A stretch of 64,000 nt of DNA from Schizochytrium sp. TIO01 (lineage: Eukaryota; Sar; Bigyra; Thraustochytrida; Thraustochytriidae). The notes beneath the pieces were generated by a model. That model had not been told where the DNA came from and did not search any database. It was given only the letters and a program-made list of their open reading frames with translations. Position numbers and translations under genes: made by a program. Location of the stretch: contig SMSO01000014.1 of the NCBI GenBank assembly GCA_004764695.1, forward strand, positions 1,501,148-1,565,147. The letters run 5' to 3'. Below are positions 43,467-55,428 of the stretch, piece by piece. The stretch's first letter is position 1; each line of letters starts with the position of its first letter.

Positions 43467-44575
43467 TGGCAGTATTAGGTAGTTAATGAATCAAATATAA
43501 GTAGGAAAAGTATAAGAATAGCAGAACAACGAAGAAAAAAAAAAGATTTTGAAATGAAGAACTGTTGTAAAGCTACCTCTTACCTATACGCAATCACTAT
43601 TAATTTAAAAAAAAAAAAAAAAAAAGGTACCTAGAAGGAATGATGTCGTCCTCACTGTTGTGAGGCAATCTCTTTAGTTAGAGTTAACAAATCAATGAAT
43701 AAATAAAAATTGAACGTACGAGAAAGAGAGCAAATATTGCCCAAAAGGACTGCTTCGGCGCAGAGAACACCTGGAAATCATGCATGAGTCGAAGCAGCGG
43801 CGGCTTTGAGGCTCTTTGCAAGAACGCCTGCCCATAGGGGAAGCTCAAGCGAGACCCAACAGAGAGCGCGAGAGAACGCAATGGCAGCGATTGAATGAAC
43901 CGACTCATGATAAATATTCATTCTTATTGTTTTTAACTTTTAATGAAAACGTTTTTTATGATAAAAACATAGAAAACATAAAAAGCTCAATCAAAATAAA
44001 TAAATAGATAAATAAGTAATTAGTCAATTAATTAATTAATTAAACAAATAATAGTAGTACCTGGGCCTAGGGCATAATCATAGTAATAATAATAGTAATA
44101 ATAATAACAATAAATAAAGTACAGAGTGCACAGTGCCTCCCTCTTATGGTTTCCGTTATGAGGTGCGGTAGGCGCCAAGGTCGTTAGCAGAGACGTAGGT
44201 AGGGTCCCGTAATAGTGCGAATAACGTGTATTAATACACAGTTTTGAGTTTAAATCAGTCGGGGAGTGCTATTGTAATGCATAGGTGGATGCTAGAAGCG
44301 CCCAGGCGATAAACGAGGAGAAAGAAACGTATTTTATTCAAGCAATTGAGACATCGATCGTCCGAAGAAGAAGAGAGACAGACGGCGATTCCGGCAAGGA
44401 GCGCGCGGGCGAGGCGGCTCGCGTGCGTGGCGTCGGAGGCTCTTGGCGACCAGGCAGACACCTCGCAGTGATCCTCTACCCCATAAATAGGCAACCCCTC
44501 GCGGCCCAGCGTCGCAGGCGGCACGTCGAGCGCGGCGGGACATCGAGGGCGGCGGCTTTTGAACGAGATTGAGCT

Positions 44576-44615
44576 GTTCTTCTTGGTCTTCTTTTGAAGC
44601 CCAAAGAAGAAGAAC
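44576..44615. other. Inverted repeat
   Basis: GTTCTTCTT and AAGAAGAAC form a 9-bp perfect stem, with partly complementary TCTTCTTTTGAAG between them. It lies in the GC-rich leader region before the HAT-repeat gene. Function unknown. Confidence 0.4.
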
Positions 44616-44757
44616 AGACACAGGGCAGGTGCGCACGGGCAGCCAGGCAGGAAGGGAGGCAGCCGGGAGGGCACGGGGGCTGAGAAAGCGACTCCGAGGC
44701 GAAGGGAGGCAGGCAGTGCAGGTGCAGCGCCGCGAGCACGCGGTAGCGACGGCGAAC

Positions 44758-44850
44758 TTTCCCTCCCTCTCTCTTTCTTCTCTTACTTTTCCTCCCTTTT
44801 TCTTTCTTTCTCTCTTTCTCTTCTTTCTCTCTTTCTCTCTTTCTTTCTTT
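44758..44850. repeat. CTTT/CCCT pyrimidine tract
   Basis: About 90 bp of nearly pure C/T with CTTT units, upstream of the HAT-repeat gene. Confidence 0.85.
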
Positions 44851-45696
44851 AAAGTTTTTCAATTGTTCACGTTATCTATCTAATAGATAGAGACCAAAGA
44901 CGAAGAACGAGGCGGAGATCGATCAAAACGCCTGAGCGAGCAGAAGAGCAAGGTAGTAGGAGCGCAACGAACACAGGCTCGCGGAGGCAGACAGGCAGCC
45001 AGACAGACAGACGAGGACAAGGACGAGCCGCTGGACTGGCGTCGTTGGTTCTAGGCTCTTTTTTCCCTCTGCGTCTGTTCTCGTTGTTCTTCTTCCTTTC
45101 TTCCTTTGTTTTCTTCCTTCGCTGAGGTGGTTTTTTCCCATCGCTTCTGTTGTTCCTTTCTTGTCTGGCGGATACCTTCTCTAGGCAGCGATTCTGGCTT
45201 CGCAGATTCCGACTTCGCAGAAAACTCTACTTGGGTCGAACTGAGCCCTGGTCTGGCTGACTGCCTGGCCGACAGGGTTAGTTGACTAGTTAGTTAGTTG
45301 GCGAGCCAGCAGGACCGTGCTGTCTTCGGTCTATCTCTGTCTTTCTTGGGATTGAGATACTTACTGCTTGGCTGTGCAACCGCTCTTTGTGCCGGTAATA
45401 ACTACAACAACAACAACAACAACAACAAACAAAAGCTCCTCAGCTGTACGAGGACAGGGCGTCGTACACAGCGCCAGGCAAGATTAGCAAAGATCGCGCG
45501 TGGATATAGATACAAATTCGTGTGTCTCCCAACTCGCTTACTTACTTGCTTGAGTGATTGAGTGAGTGAGTAAGGGAGTATATAGGACCAAGGGAAGAAA
45601 GTCTACACGAGGGAGGCTATTTTTTCTGTGATTGGGCGATATTGAAGAGGCGGGCAGGGACCGACAAGATCTCTCCCAAGATCAAAGTAAATAAAC

Positions 45697-48600
45697 ATGT
45701 ATAACCACACGGCACACGGATGGGCGACACAAACAGTGGACGAGTCCGAAGACGCCGAGGTGCAAGGGATCCTTGGGGCTCACGGGCACCCAGCAGCAGG
45801 CCCCACGGGAGGGGCCTTAAACCATCACCAACAGCAACATCAACACAGCAATTCGCATGTTGATTATGATGTAAATAATTTCCTCATGGGTAAAAGCATT
45901 TTCGCTCCGTCAGGGAACTCCTACATCAATGGAAGGGACGGCGAGGAAAGTCAATTGAATGCTAATGTTGCAGAGTTTACGCCGAGAGGAGGGCCTTACA
46001 TGGTGCAAATGCCAACACCGCCGCCTCAGGCAGATCATTACGGGGATCAGCAACACCAGCATCAACAGCACCAGACTCATATGGGTAGTATGATGGGATC
46101 ATACGATGGAATGTGGCCGCAGCATCAACAACAACAACAGCAGCAGCAGCAGCAGCAGCGGCAACAACAACAACACTCTTCTCATTCGCATCATTTCGCA
46201 GGGCAAGGGAACAATCGTTCTCACCATCGCACCCCGGGCCCTGGACAAACAAACCCTCTTGGTCCAAGCCCACCGAACCCGTTTCGTTATGGTCTCGAAG
46301 GCCTCTCTTACCAAGGGTCTGACATGCTGCAATACGCACCTGACCATGGGCGTGGGGGGGCTGCAGCTCAGTTTCACTCTAATCAATTCTTCTTTGATTC
46401 AGATGCGGCGTCGAATTCCTATGCTATGGACTCTTCTTCCGGAAATAGTCAAGGAGACATGTCATGGTATGACCAGCTTCCCCAACAGCATCACCACCAT
46501 AGCGATCATCGGTCCATATCTCATCATGATAGACACCACCAACAACAACACCAACACCAACAGTACTTGACCTCAGCATCATCATCCTACGGTCATGATG
46601 GCAACGTTTCGGCAACGATGAACGGTGGCATGGCGCCTCTTAATTTTGAGGGTAGCTCCCATGGTTTTGCTGATATGCATAATCCGCACGCAATGAACTC
46701 GTTCGGGCAATTCTCCATGCCAGAAGATATGGCAATGCAAGCGTTGGGCTCAAACTTTACTCAGCTAGGCTTTGATGAAGCCTCTTCCTCATCTTCCACA
46801 TCGTCTCATGATGCTGTAGACTATGGGTCGATGGATCGATCCCGGCAGCGCCATGCTGCCTCAGCAGTTCCACCACCTGGATACCTGGGTAGAGGAGGAT
46901 CAATGTACGGCCAGGTGCAAGGCAACTACGGCGGATCAAGGGTAGGTACGTCGACATCTGGAAGTCATCAATCTTACTATGGTGAGCCATCTGCTACAAT
47001 TCCACATGGTCCAGAGAGCTATGGTAGTAGCGCCTCTAGCTCAGGACTTGCTTTTGTACCTGGAGGTACCTTCGTTAATGGTCGTCAGCGGGATGCGACC
47101 ACCTCATTTGATTCTACACCAGATCAGAAATCCATTGGAACACCTGTCTCAACCCCTCAATCCTCGCCAATCCGTGGTCCCCAGATCTCTTCGCATCAGT
47201 CATCTCCACAACGGATGCCCAGTGAATTTGTTCTTGGTCATTCTCCTCATCGCACAGCATATCTAGATCCTGCGGATCAGCGTACTTATGCTCAACATGT
47301 GTCGCAACCACACGCTAGTTACCTTGGTGCGTTATCTGGTAGCGACTCCAAGAAGTCCCCTTCTGTGAATACGACTGCTTCTGTTGCAGCAGCGGCTGTG
47401 TCTCACACCTCCGCACCTGGTCTCTCTAGCAACCTTGGCCTAGGCAGCGGTGATCCCGGTCGCCCACCCACCATGGCTTATTCTGATGTTCTAATTGGGG
47501 GGATGCGCAAATCATCCAATCCTATTGAAGAAGAGGAAGAACGCAAGGATAAACGCGACGGGGTCGCAAGCCCTAATGCTAATGGTGGGCGCTCTAGTAG
47601 TGGCACTAGTAACAACAATAATAACAACAACAACAACCACCACCACCACAACAACAACAACCAGAACTACTCTAGCTCGGCAATTGATCATCCCTCTCAA
47701 AAGAACATAACAGTTGCACCTGCAACTTCCTCCTCTGGGCTAACAAAGCCGCCTATGAATAATGGCAACAACTGTAACAGCAGCACCCCGGAATCGCTCG
47801 CGCATGATTCTCCCTGGGCCCAAAAGAAGAAAGCTGAGCTTGACGAAACACCTCAAACACGAAGCGTTTTTAAAGATTTTTACAAAACGTTTCGTAGCAA
47901 GGAGAAAGAAAGCGTCGAAGAGGCGTTTGCTTACGCTCATGAGGCTCTTGCATCCAAGGATGTCCCAGAACGTATTCATTGGAAGATCTATCTAGAAATG
48001 GCCGACCTTGCCAAGCGCGAGAACCGGTTCAAGGATGCGCGAGACCTTTACCAACTGGTTAACAAAACACAGCCTTTTGCCCACCAAGGTTGGCTCGAGT
48101 ATTCCAAGATGGAAGAAGAATGTGGACGTCTGCTTCATTGTAGATCAATTCTACAAGAAGGACTGGAGTACTGCAATTATGCTGAGCAGCTTTTGACAAA
48201 AGCTATTAAGCACGAAGAACGCCTTGGCAACCTTGACAATGCTCGTGCCCTCCTGTCCCGCTTGCGAACCCAAAATGTTGAGAAGGCGTGGCGTACAATT
48301 CTTGAGGGCGCCCTTCTGGAAGCAAGGGCTGGCAATATTGTCGTAGCACGCAAGGTTTTCAAGTATCTCATGGAAAACGTGCCTTGGTATGGCCCGATTT
48401 ACTTTGAAGCGACTCGTTTCGAAGAAAAAAATGAGGAGTTTGAGCGCGCCATCGCGATTGTAGAAAAAGGCCTCAAGGAAATTCCTCGCTATGGTCCTCT
48501 ATGGTTTAATGCGTTTCGATTGCATGAGAAGACCGAGATGGAGCAGGCGATGCGCAATGTAGCCACTTCGAAAACCCCGCCGAAACCGGCACCAAAGGAA

Positions 48601-49954
48601 CATATGCTACGTGACGAAAAGGATCGGTTGAAATATGATCTCCAAAACATGTTTGGGGTTGATGAGGGGAGTTTCCATGTTGACACGGTTCCTTGTAAAC
48701 TCTTGCAGACACGCGGCGCCCTGCAGCGCGCCATGAACTGTATTTCCAAAGAGCTTGTCTGGAAGGTACACTTTGAGGCTGCTCAGGTTGCAGAGCGTGG
48801 CGGCGGCCCTGATGCTTTGCAACGTGCTCGGCATGCTTACGTTCAAAGCGTTCTACGTTGTCCTGTAAATTTACGTTGGAAGGTTTGGTTGGCAGGTGCC
48901 CGTGCTGAACTTGCGCATGGGAACATGGATAAAGCGAGGCAGCTTCTTGACCGCGCTCTTGTCGATGTCCCAGCAAAATCTCGGGCTCAGGTGCTTCTTG
49001 AATGCTCCAGGGTTGAAGAGTATGAAGGTCACGTAGAGACTGCTCGAGATGTACTTCTCAAAGCTCGAGATGAAACTCGACACGAGTGGAAAGTTTTCCT
49101 CGAGGCAGTTATGCTCGAATTGCGCAATGGTCACCGTGAGGATGCGATTCGTGCTGCTGAGGACGCGCTTGCAACACACTCTGGCACTGGTCGTTTATGG
49201 GCAATCCTTGTTCAGCTGAAGCATGCAATTGGACCTGACTCGCAACGGTTGGTTTTCCGCGAAGCTCTAAAGAGTTGTCCGAAGTCTGGCGAAGTCTGGT
49301 GCGAAGGTGCTCGCCTTCACATGAACCCTCTCTCCCCGTATTTTGATCTCGAGACTGCTTTCCGTTACCTTGAATTTGCAATTCAATTCACACCGCAATA
49401 TGGAGGTAGCTTCCTAGAGTTGATGCGATGGAAGTTGCTTCGAAGCAACTTCGGTGATGACCGTGCTTTTCCTGATTTTGCTCATATAGAGGATGAGAAT
49501 TTGTTTCGTCAGAATATGCTCCGCTGCGACACATCTGATATCGAGTTGCGTTGTGTGAATGCCGACCCCAACTACGGGGCTCTCTGGTTCCATTGCAAAC
49601 GTGGCCCTTTCGATACTGCTCGTCAGGTTCTGCGTACAGCAAAGGGCCTGATGATTGAGGAGCTGTGCAAATTTCGAGCTGTATATCGCGAGGCTATTGC
49701 AGAATCAATTCATCGTAAGCAAGACCATGCCGCTCGTCAAGTGGCACGTGCTAAGTCTCGGACTACTCCCTGCTCTTGCGGGCGGGGAGGACCGCTGGCT
49801 GACAGAACGTCTTGAATCGGTCCCAGGTGCAGACACGTATGCAAACTTCAGCACTGGTCTCTTGAGCGTTAATTGGCTTGGTGAGCATGTAGGTCTTCTT
49901 ATTGATCGCGAGCGACGGAAGTTTCTGTTTGGGTCAGATCAGATTGTGCCTTAA
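45697..49954 (+). CDS. HAT-repeat protein with long Q/H/N-rich N-terminus (about 1,381 aa)
   Basis: HAT (half-a-TPR) repeats bind RNA or protein partners in RNA-processing factors. Residues 1 to about 700 are low complexity: poly-Gln, mixed His/Gln, Ser-rich stretches and an Asn/His tract near 645-660. This region is probably disordered. From about residue 725 to the end, aromatic-rich 34-residue helical repeats follow (WLEYSKMEEE, WRTILEGALLEAR, YFEATRFEEK, WKVWLAGARAEL and similar). The long frame ends at 49815, but a better C-terminus is reached by splicing out 49715-49826. This joins SIHR to ADTYANF and continues to 49954, with a conserved-looking RRKFLFGSDQIVP end. The tandem repeats resemble RNA-maturation HAT proteins in general; I cannot assign a named orthologue (Prp6, Prp39, CstF77 and Utp6 signatures are not evident). 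Confidence 0.75.
46113..46173 (+). repeat. CAA/CAG repeat encoding poly-Gln
   Basis: Mixed CAA and CAG codons inside the HAT-repeat protein frame encode an uninterrupted Gln run broken by one Arg. The codon mixing suggests selection for the amino acid rather than pure slippage. Confidence 0.85.
49715..49826 (+). other. Inferred 112-nt intron near the 3' end of the HAT gene
   Basis: Donor GTAAGC, a CTGAC branch-like site about 27 nt before the acceptor, and tandem acceptors CCCAG|GTGCAG| six bases apart. Both acceptors keep the second frame. Alternative: a one-base indel in the G-rich stretch at about 49778-49790. Confidence 0.5.
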
Positions 49955-51351
49955 GTAAGTGCCAAGATTTGACTTGTGTAGTTACTTTGCTAGCATACAA
50001 TACGAAGTGATCTTTGGCTATTCGCTACCACCTCCATTGATTGGAAGTACCTTCTAATGATGCACTGAGAGACCAGGACAGAAGAGTTAACACATCCTCA
50101 TATGAGTCATTCGGCCAGGTTCATTGATTAAACTTTTCCCAGTGCCCTTAGTAGACGATTCATATTTTGAATGGGAATGCTTGTTTTGTTGAAGTTTGAG
50201 TCTTTCATTTTAAAACCCTGAATATGAGTCAATCTACGCAGGAGGTTGGCGCGAAAATGCTGAACGTATCTGCTGCTAAGAACTTGGTGCATATTGGGTG
50301 TTTATGTTTTTCTACTACTGTAGATCTAGCTGTCTATCTCTGAAGTTTGGTGCAACGCGATTTTTAGCAAGATTCCTTACTTGCACAGTTAGTTACTTGC
50401 ATCTGAATTGCCCAGATTTCTTGATAGTGCTTCATTCCTCCTTCCAGAGGATATGATGTGTGTATAAATATCACATTTAGACGTAAAGGGAGTACGTGTG
50501 CTGATTTCTCCTCTATTAGCTACTATATAAGCGGATGCTGTACCTGCATATTTCGGGGGTTTTTGCTAGTTTGGCTGAAATGGAGATGGCAACTACCTCA
50601 ATAATCACTACATAATGTTTCTTCAACTCTCTAACCTCGTATGTAGGCAGTACGACAGCTCTCATTTAGCATACACAGGAAGGGAAAGTCTGTATAGCTA
50701 ATATCCCCTTCCATTCCTTGGAGAGGAATCCTAGAAGGGCCATTCAAACATTGTCATCTCTTCATATAACAAAGAAATTGATCTATCAACCTCAACTAGA
50801 ATTATTCAAAACAAGTTCGTTCATCAGTCAATCCCATTTGAGATCTCAGCAAACCTCAAAATAAAATCAATTTTTGTGTACCTTGAGAATCCATTTGAGA
50901 TAATGTTTCAATCTTCTAATTTCTTTTTTTCTTTTTAAATCAGTTGTCTCGTTTGTTAAGCTTGCTCCTTGCTTATTGGTTTTGTATGATGGATAGAGAG
51001 GGAGCACGACTCGTAGCAGGCAGGGAAGTAGAGGATAAGAGTAGGGAGGCTAGATTTATTTATTGTAATGCCAATGAAATGTCATCTTGCTTATGTTTGC
51101 GTTCTTCCACGCTAGCTAAATGCAGTGTAGTCGCTACGGCCGTGCGTGCACAGAGCACGCAAGCAGCAGCAGTTTGTGAGGCCAGCGGAATAATGGACAA
51201 AATGGCCGGCCAAGCATCATCTCAGGTTTACGACTACAGCCGTAGCTATAAGAGAGATGGATATGGAGACCGACATCATACCGCCAGACCTTGAAAGGTT
51301 CAATTCAATTATCAAGACCTTACAGGGAGGGGTGTTGATTGTGCTAGGCGT
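49955..51351. other. Convergent intergenic region (1.4 kb)
   Basis: Lies between the 3' ends of the HAT gene and FGAM synthase. AT-rich with no convincing ORF. A short hairpin (TGCGTGC-ACAGA-GCACGCA) lies at 51143-51161. Confidence 0.6.
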
Positions 51352-54300
51352 TTAGTTGGATCCAGTCGCGAAGCGGTATGCGTTGTTGAACATCTTGACC
51401 CAGGGAGAGGCCAACATCTCGGTGTCTTCCCACTCGGTGGGCTTGTGCGGCCACTGCCACATGCGGCAGGCGCGCTCGGGGTGGGGCATGAGAGCCAAGT
51501 GGCGGCCATTTGCGGAGGTGAGAGCGGTAATTCCGAGCGGGGAGCCGTTCGGGTTGAAAGGGTATGCCTCGGTCTCCTCGCAGGCGTCGTTGACGAAGCG
51601 GAGAGGGGCCTGGCCGTTGGCCAAAATAGAGTCGAGCACCTCCTGGTTGGGGAAGTGGGCACGTCCCTCACCGTGGGCGACCCAGACGCCAAGAGCGGAT
51701 CCCTCCATGCCCTTGAACATCATGGCATTGTTGTCCTCGCGAACCTTGACGGTCACGAAGCGAGATTCGTAGCGGCCCGAGGCGTTGTGCACAAAGCGGG
51801 GCTGCTTGTCCCACTGGATCTCGTGCGTCTCCGGGTTGTAAGTGTTCTCGAGGCCAGGCACCCATCCAAGGAGAGCCATGAGCTGGCAACCGTTACAGAT
51901 ACCAAGACTGAAGGTGTCCGGGCGCGCGTAGAAGGCCTGGAACTCGTCCCAGACAGCCTCGTTGAAGCGGATTACACCAGCCCAGCCCTTAGCACTGTCC
52001 ATAACATCAGCATATGAAAAGCCTCCGACGAACGCAAGACCCTGGAAGTCAGAGAGCTTGACCTTGCCGAGCTTGAGGTCAGCCACAGCCACATCCCATG
52101 CCTCGAATCCAGCTGAGGTGAATGCAGCGGCCATCTCACGGTCTCCGTTGGATCCCTCCTCGCGAATGATGGCAACGCGGGGCTTGTTCTCCTGCTCCTT
52201 GCCCTCGTTGATCTTGGCAATGATTTCGGCCTGGTGCTTAGCCTCCGCAGCTACGTCAAAGGTGGTCTTCCATGGCGGCAGCTGGCGGCTCTTAAGGCCG
52301 GTCTGCTCCTGCTCAACCTTGGCAGGGTTAGCCTGAAGCTTGTCGAGCTCGAAGCTGGTAGCCTCCCACACATCGCGCCAGTAAGTCATGGAGTTCTTGC
52401 TGGCAAAGAGGTCCTCGCCCTCGTACTTGACAGCGAGAGTCTGACCCTCAAGCACAACGGTTCCAAGCTCGAAGCATGCGACTCCAGCAGCGTCGAAGCG
52501 CTGCTTCACGGTGTCTACGTTCTCCGAAGCGACTTGGAGAACGAGGCCAACCTCCTCCGCAAAGAGGTCTCCAAAGATGCCGTTCTTGGACGGGATGGAG
52601 ACATCGAAACCGAGGTTTCCAGCAAAGGCCATCTCGAGAAGGGCGGTGATGAGACCACCATCAGAGATATCGTGTCCAGCAAGGATCTGCTTAGCTTCGA
52701 TAGCCTCCTGAGTGGCGTTGAAGGCCGCCACAAGCTTGGCAGGCTCATCAAGATCAGGTGCCTCGTTACCGATTTGAGAGTACACCTGAGCGAGGGCAGA
52801 TCCTCCGAGGCGTCCACCCTGGGCAATAGCGACATAGAGGATGCTGGAAGCCTTGTTCTTGAGGTCGGGGGTCACGGTGAGACTGACATCAGGGCTCATG
52901 GCATACACAGAGATAGCGAGCTCTCCAGGGCACTTGACAACCTCGTCTCCAGCCTTGGCAGCCATGGAGAGAGAGTCCTTACCTCCATCAACGGCAATGC
53001 CAACCTTTTGCATCACGTCACACATGGCCTCGCACGCCTCGTACATTGCGGCGCCTTCACCGGGGAGTTTGGCAGCCCACATCCAGTTTGCAGAGCACTT
53101 AACGTCCTCGAGAGCGGTAACCTTGGCGAAAACCAAGTTTGTAAGAGCCTCTGCGACAGTCATGCGAGCCATGGCTCCCTGGGAAACAAGACCCTTGATG
53201 GGCTGCTCACCAATGGCAGTGGCAACACCGGTGTACTTACCGTTGACGTCCGGGAAGTGGGTCTGGGCGATAACACCGACGTCAGCGAGAGGGGTGTGGA
53301 GAGGTCCGACACACTGCTGCTGAGCAATAAGGCCAGTAACGGAGCGGTCGACCTTGGTGGTCAAGAAGCGCTTTGAGCCAATCTGCAACAGGCGAAGCAC
53401 GCGGTCGAGAGCAGCCTCGAACTCAACGCCCTCGAGGTTGAGGGGCTCGAGCTTGTTAGCCATGGTCTCAGAGGTAAATGTCTTCTGCGGCATCTTGCCA
53501 AGCACATCGTCGAGGTGCAAGTCAACAGGAACAGATCCGTCACGCTCATCGTGGACCTTCACGATACCATCACCGGTGATCTCACCGAGGAATGCGAAGG
53601 GCATGTTCTCACGCTCACAGATGCGCTGGAAGATCGGTCTGTCCTCGGAGCGGATGAGCAAAGCGCAGTTCTCCTGGTACTCTGCGCCCCAGAGCTCGAG
53701 AGCAGTCATAGTGTCATCACCCTGAGGGAGTCGGCGCAAGAAGAGCTCAGCTCCAGCAGGCTCGGAGATCTCCTTGAGAACGTTGCCGTTGCCACCAGCT
53801 CCCTGATCATGAATACTTACGATCGGGTTGCGGGCGCCAAGCTCAACACAAGCGCGGATAACGCGGTTCATCTTGTTCTCCATCTCGGCATCTCCACGTT
53901 GTACGGCGTTGAAGTCCAAGTCTGCTGTCTTGGCATCCTGAACACGGCTCGAGGCGGCTCCACCGCCCATACCAATGCGGTATGCCGGTCCTCCGACCTT
54001 GACAACGGTCATGCCCTTCTCGGCTCCACCCTTGGTCACATGGCGACCATCGAGGAGTCCAACTCCGGAGCTCATCATGATGGGCTTGATCCACTCACGG
54101 CGCTCGCCGTTCGGGAGTCTCATACCGAAGGAACGAGTGTATCCGGTCACAACAGGCTCACCAAACTTGTTACCGTAGTCGGATGCTCCGTTACTCGCCT
54201 CAATCTCAATCTGGAGAGGCGAAGCCATGTTCGAGGGGTACTCAAAGCTGGTGTCCTCCCACGGTTGCACGTAGCCCGGGATCTGCAAGTTGCCAACGCA

Positions 54301-55428
54301 GTATGAGGAGGTTCCGGCCACAACGAGAGCACCACGGCCAGTTGCGTGAACATCGCGAATGCGGCCACCAGTGCCGGTCTCAGCACCAGGGAAGGGAGCA
54401 ATTCCACAAGGAAAGTTGTGGGTCTCAGCGGTCAGAATACCGTGCATCTCAAGCTCCTTGACCTGGTAGGTTGAGGGTGCAGCCTCACTGCCGGGTTCCT
54501 TGGACTCGATGGACGGCATGATAGCACGGACAGGGAAGCCACGGATGGCAGAAGAGTTGTCGTGGAAAGCAATGACTGAGTTGTTGGGCTTGGGGTCCGT
54601 CTTGGAGCAAGCGGAGTTGGTGTTCTTGACCATCTGGAAGAGAGTGGAAGCCTTCTCGGTACCATCAATGACCATCTTACCGCCAAAGAACCAGTGACGC
54701 GAGTGCTCAGAGTTAGACTGGGCAAGATCGAAGCACTCGACATCACTCGGGTTACGAGCGAGCTTGTCCTTGAAGAGCTTCGTGTAGAAGTCAAGATCCC
54801 AATCGTCAAAGGCAAGACCAAGCTCCTCGCTGATGCTCTGGAGAGCAGCGCGGCCCTCCTCCATAACGGGGATCCAGCGTGTTCCCTGACGAGAGGCGGC
54901 AAGAGCGGCCTCATCAGGGGCAAAGCTGGTAATGGGCTTGTCGATGATGCACTCGGTCATGCGGTCGTGCACAGCAGCCTCGATGGCCTGGCGCTCCTCT
55001 GCGGAGATGGATCCGCTAGCCGTGGTAAAGGCATAGCGACGGGAGCGCTCAATGCGCCGGATGCAGCCAAGACCACAGGCCTGGCAGATAGTCACGGCGT
55101 TCGAGGACCATGCGGTGGTGAAGGTCAAACGAGGACCAACCTCAACGCTGAGCGTGGCGGACTCGTTCGAGAGAAAGCTCTCGGTGCCGAACTTGTCCTG
55201 CTCGTAGGTCTCGCTAAGAAGCCAGCTGAGGCGAGTGAGCTCCTGCTCAGAGAGGTCACGGTCATCCATCTCAATATTGTAGCGGAACTCGGTCGCTACG
55301 GCGGAGATCTCGGGAACTCCAGCCTCGCGGGAAAGCTGGCGAAGGAAGGCCTCCTGCTGGGGACCGTCCATCATAGGGGTGCGGAACATGTGCACCACGC
55401 GGGTGCCGGCATTGTTCGAGGCAGACAT
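51352..55428 (-). CDS. PFAS: Phosphoribosylformylglycinamidine (FGAM) synthase
   Basis: Fourth step of de novo purine synthesis: FGAR + glutamine + ATP to FGAM, in the cytosol. The single-chain large PurL form is 1,358 aa from the ATG (E. coli about 1,295, human about 1,338). It has an N-terminal PurS-like region, then a linker with SNSEHSRHWFFGG. Next come two AIRS-like ATP domains (THNFPCGIAPFPGAETGTGGRIRD, then VGGPAYRIGMGGGAASS, HDQGAGGNGNV, and KDSLSMAAK in the second). The C-terminal class I glutamine amidotransferase has nucleophile Cys in LGICNGCQLM and the His-Pro-Glu of LMPHPERACRMWQ. Codon use is strongly biased to C/G-ending codons, typical of high expression. The frame is open ten codons upstream but without an ATG. 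Confidence 0.97.
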   Translation of the reverse strand: MSASNNAGTRVVHMFRTPMMDGPQQEAFLRQLSREAGVPEISAVATEFRYNIEMDDRDLSEQELTRLSWLLSETYEQDKFGTESFLSNESATLSVEVGPRLTFTTAWSSNAVTICQACGLGCIRRIERSRRYAFTTASGSISAEERQAIEAAVHDRMTECIIDKPITSFAPDEAALAASRQGTRWIPVMEEGRAALQSISEELGLAFDDWDLDFYTKLFKDKLARNPSDVECFDLAQSNSEHSRHWFFGGKMVIDGTEKASTLFQMVKNTNSACSKTDPKPNNSVIAFHDNSSAIRGFPVRAIMPSIESKEPGSEAAPSTYQVKELEMHGILTAETHNFPCGIAPFPGAETGTGGRIRDVHATGRGALVVAGTSSYCVGNLQIPGYVQPWEDTSFEYPSNMASPLQIEIEASNGASDYGNKFGEPVVTGYTRSFGMRLPNGERREWIKPIMMSSGVGLLDGRHVTKGGAEKGMTVVKVGGPAYRIGMGGGAASSRVQDAKTADLDFNAVQRGDAEMENKMNRVIRACVELGARNPIVSIHDQGAGGNGNVLKEISEPAGAELFLRRLPQGDDTMTALELWGAEYQENCALLIRSEDRPIFQRICERENMPFAFLGEITGDGIVKVHDERDGSVPVDLHLDDVLGKMPQKTFTSETMANKLEPLNLEGVEFEAALDRVLRLLQIGSKRFLTTKVDRSVTGLIAQQQCVGPLHTPLADVGVIAQTHFPDVNGKYTGVATAIGEQPIKGLVSQGAMARMTVAEALTNLVFAKVTALEDVKCSANWMWAAKLPGEGAAMYEACEAMCDVMQKVGIAVDGGKDSLSMAAKAGDEVVKCPGELAISVYAMSPDVSLTVTPDLKNKASSILYVAIAQGGRLGGSALAQVYSQIGNEAPDLDEPAKLVAAFNATQEAIEAKQILAGHDISDGGLITALLEMAFAGNLGFDVSIPSKNGIFGDLFAEEVGLVLQVASENVDTVKQRFDAAGVACFELGTVVLEGQTLAVKYEGEDLFASKNSMTYWRDVWEATSFELDKLQANPAKVEQEQTGLKSRQLPPWKTTFDVAAEAKHQAEIIAKINEGKEQENKPRVAIIREEGSNGDREMAAAFTSAGFEAWDVAVADLKLGKVKLSDFQGLAFVGGFSYADVMDSAKGWAGVIRFNEAVWDEFQAFYARPDTFSLGICNGCQLMALLGWVPGLENTYNPETHEIQWDKQPRFVHNASGRYESRFVTVKVREDNNAMMFKGMEGSALGVWVAHGEGRAHFPNQEVLDSILANGQAPLRFVNDACEETEAYPFNPNGSPLGITALTSANGRHLALMPHPERACRMWQWPHKPTEWEDTEMLASPWVKMFNNAYRFATGSN

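Larger units (their letters stand above)
39193..45696. other. Gene-poor region (6.5 kb)
   Basis: No convincing gene. AT-rich sequence at 40.0-41.3 kb includes a perfect 10-bp inverted repeat (AAGATTAAAA/TTTTAATCTT, 40089-40119). A CRE pair sits at 41171-41233, an (AT)n run at 43432-43462 and poly-A at 43606-43625. GC-rich sequence at 44.3-44.75 kb is followed by a long pyrimidine tract to 44850 and an (AAC)n run at 45403-45429, probably the promoter and long 5' leader of the HAT-repeat gene. An ORF at 39677-39970 lacks gene-like features. Confidence 0.65.

Noticed and set aside
45977-46386. - strand ORFs with poly-Ala, poly-Val and poly-Leu
   Set aside because: Antisense translation of the CAA/CAG tract in the HAT gene.
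50944-51294. 116-codon + strand ORF before the FGAM synthase 3' end
   Set aside because: It opens with TTG, has no recognisable motif, and lies in the convergent 3' region.
52234-54306. Long + strand ORFs (380 and 263 codons) opposite FGAM synthase
   Set aside because: They are antisense shadows created by the strong codon bias of the - strand gene and contain no motifs.
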